Source of the DNA: Baffinella frigidus
Lineage: Eukaryota > Cryptophyceae > Cryptomonadales > Baffinellaceae
Assembly (NCBI GenBank): GCA_026770585.1
Contig: MU646440.1
Span: 257,854-274,497, forward strand
Reading direction: 5' to 3'
Length of the DNA: 16,644 bases
The notes under the pieces were generated by a model that ran no database searches, was not told where the DNA came from, and saw only the letters and a list, made by a program, of their open reading frames with translations. Made by a program: the position numbers and the translations under genes. Every line of letters starts with the position of its first letter. The stretch's first letter is position 1. Below, one piece after another: positions 16,304-16,644 of this stretch.

Positions 16304-16644
16304 GGGCACTGCTGGCCACCATACGCCTGAAAAATGTATCATGGCCATGCTGAAGCCCACACACAGCCCACACCCAGATCCAGCCCTCCACCACGGCCCA
16401 CGCCGCCCTCCCCACCTCCTCCCGCCTGCCCCAGAATTGACCGTGTCCAGGCCTCTAGCCGCCGCGGCGCGGGAGCCAGGGCCCCTCGGGAAAGCCCTGT
16501 CGCACGGCTCACCTGGTGTACGTCATACGCGCTAATCAGCGCGACCGCACCCACGATCGCGAGCGTGGCAGCCAGTGGCCTAGCCCACTTGCCGACCATG
16601 TCGCCTCGATCCGTGGCTCTTCGAAGAAATTTCCCGGTTCAGCC
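16304..16644 (-). repeat. Collagen gene 5' segment, copy 2, cut by window edge
   Basis: Direct duplicate of 13579-13919. It runs to the last base of the window, so the full length of the duplication is unknown. Its left boundary lies 76 bp beyond a MITE-like element (16107-16228). Confidence 0.95.
16513..16599 (-). pseudogene. Duplicate exon 1 of the collagen-like gene
   Basis: Encodes the same 29 residues (MVGKWARP ... AYDVHQ) with the same CAG|GTGAGC donor and no nucleotide change from exon 1 at 13874-13788. No collagen exon follows before the calmodulin gene, which lies on the other strand. Either it is an orphan 5' fragment, or an alternative first exon that would have to splice across the calmodulin gene to 13339. 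The identity implies a very recent duplication, gene conversion or constraint. Confidence 0.6.

Noticed and set aside
16209-16535. Plus-strand open frame starting MSEVPLY
   Set aside because: The start lies in a family 1 MITE terminal repeat and the rest is antisense of the duplicated collagen 5' segment.

Overview
The window is nuclear DNA of a eukaryote, most likely a single-celled alga or related protist. The evidence is spliceosomal introns (GTGAGC-type donors, CTGAC branch sites, YAG acceptors), degenerate plant/alga-type TTTAGGG/CCCTAAA arrays, many short inverted-repeat (MITE-like) elements and GC-rich exons. I cannot name the species. None of the genes is bacterial.

Layout. 1-120 is a 7-bp tandem repeat. 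120-4600 is hairpin-rich DNA that carries, on the minus strand, the 5' exons of what looks like an equilibrative nucleoside transporter (ENT) gene: a clear TM1 exon at 4178-4306, a probable TM2 exon at 3100-3155 and a tentative TM3 exon at 1895-1967. The rest of that gene is not visible. 4600-8430 has no convincing gene. It holds two long interstitial telomere-like arrays (5346-6265 and 6424-7076), a dispersed ~85-bp repeat family and several MITE-like elements. 8430-9413 is unassigned DNA with a long inverted repeat and a diverged copy of a collagen-gene intron.

9414-13874 (minus strand) is a 12-exon gene for a 393-residue membrane-anchored collagen-like protein: an N-terminal hydrophobic anchor, a short cysteine-containing linker, a coiled coil, then about 85 Gly-X-Y triplets to the stop. 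I built the gene model by hand; the Gly-X-Y register holds across all nine splice junctions of the collagen domain. Its intron 9 contains damaged tandem copies of part of exon 10 and a telomere-like array.

13875-14139 is a compact divergent intergenic region with three consecutive hairpins. 14140-15696 (plus strand) is a four-exon, 148-residue calmodulin-type gene whose first intron lies directly after the ATG. Its two N-terminal EF-hands lack the usual Glu at loop position 12. Downstream are two copies of one MITE family and, at 16304-16644, a near-identical duplicate of the collagen gene's 5' end, including a perfect copy of exon 1. The calmodulin gene is therefore bracketed by two copies of the same 5' segment.

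The collagen-like and calmodulin genes may share a bidirectional promoter. No functional link between the proteins can be shown from the sequence alone.
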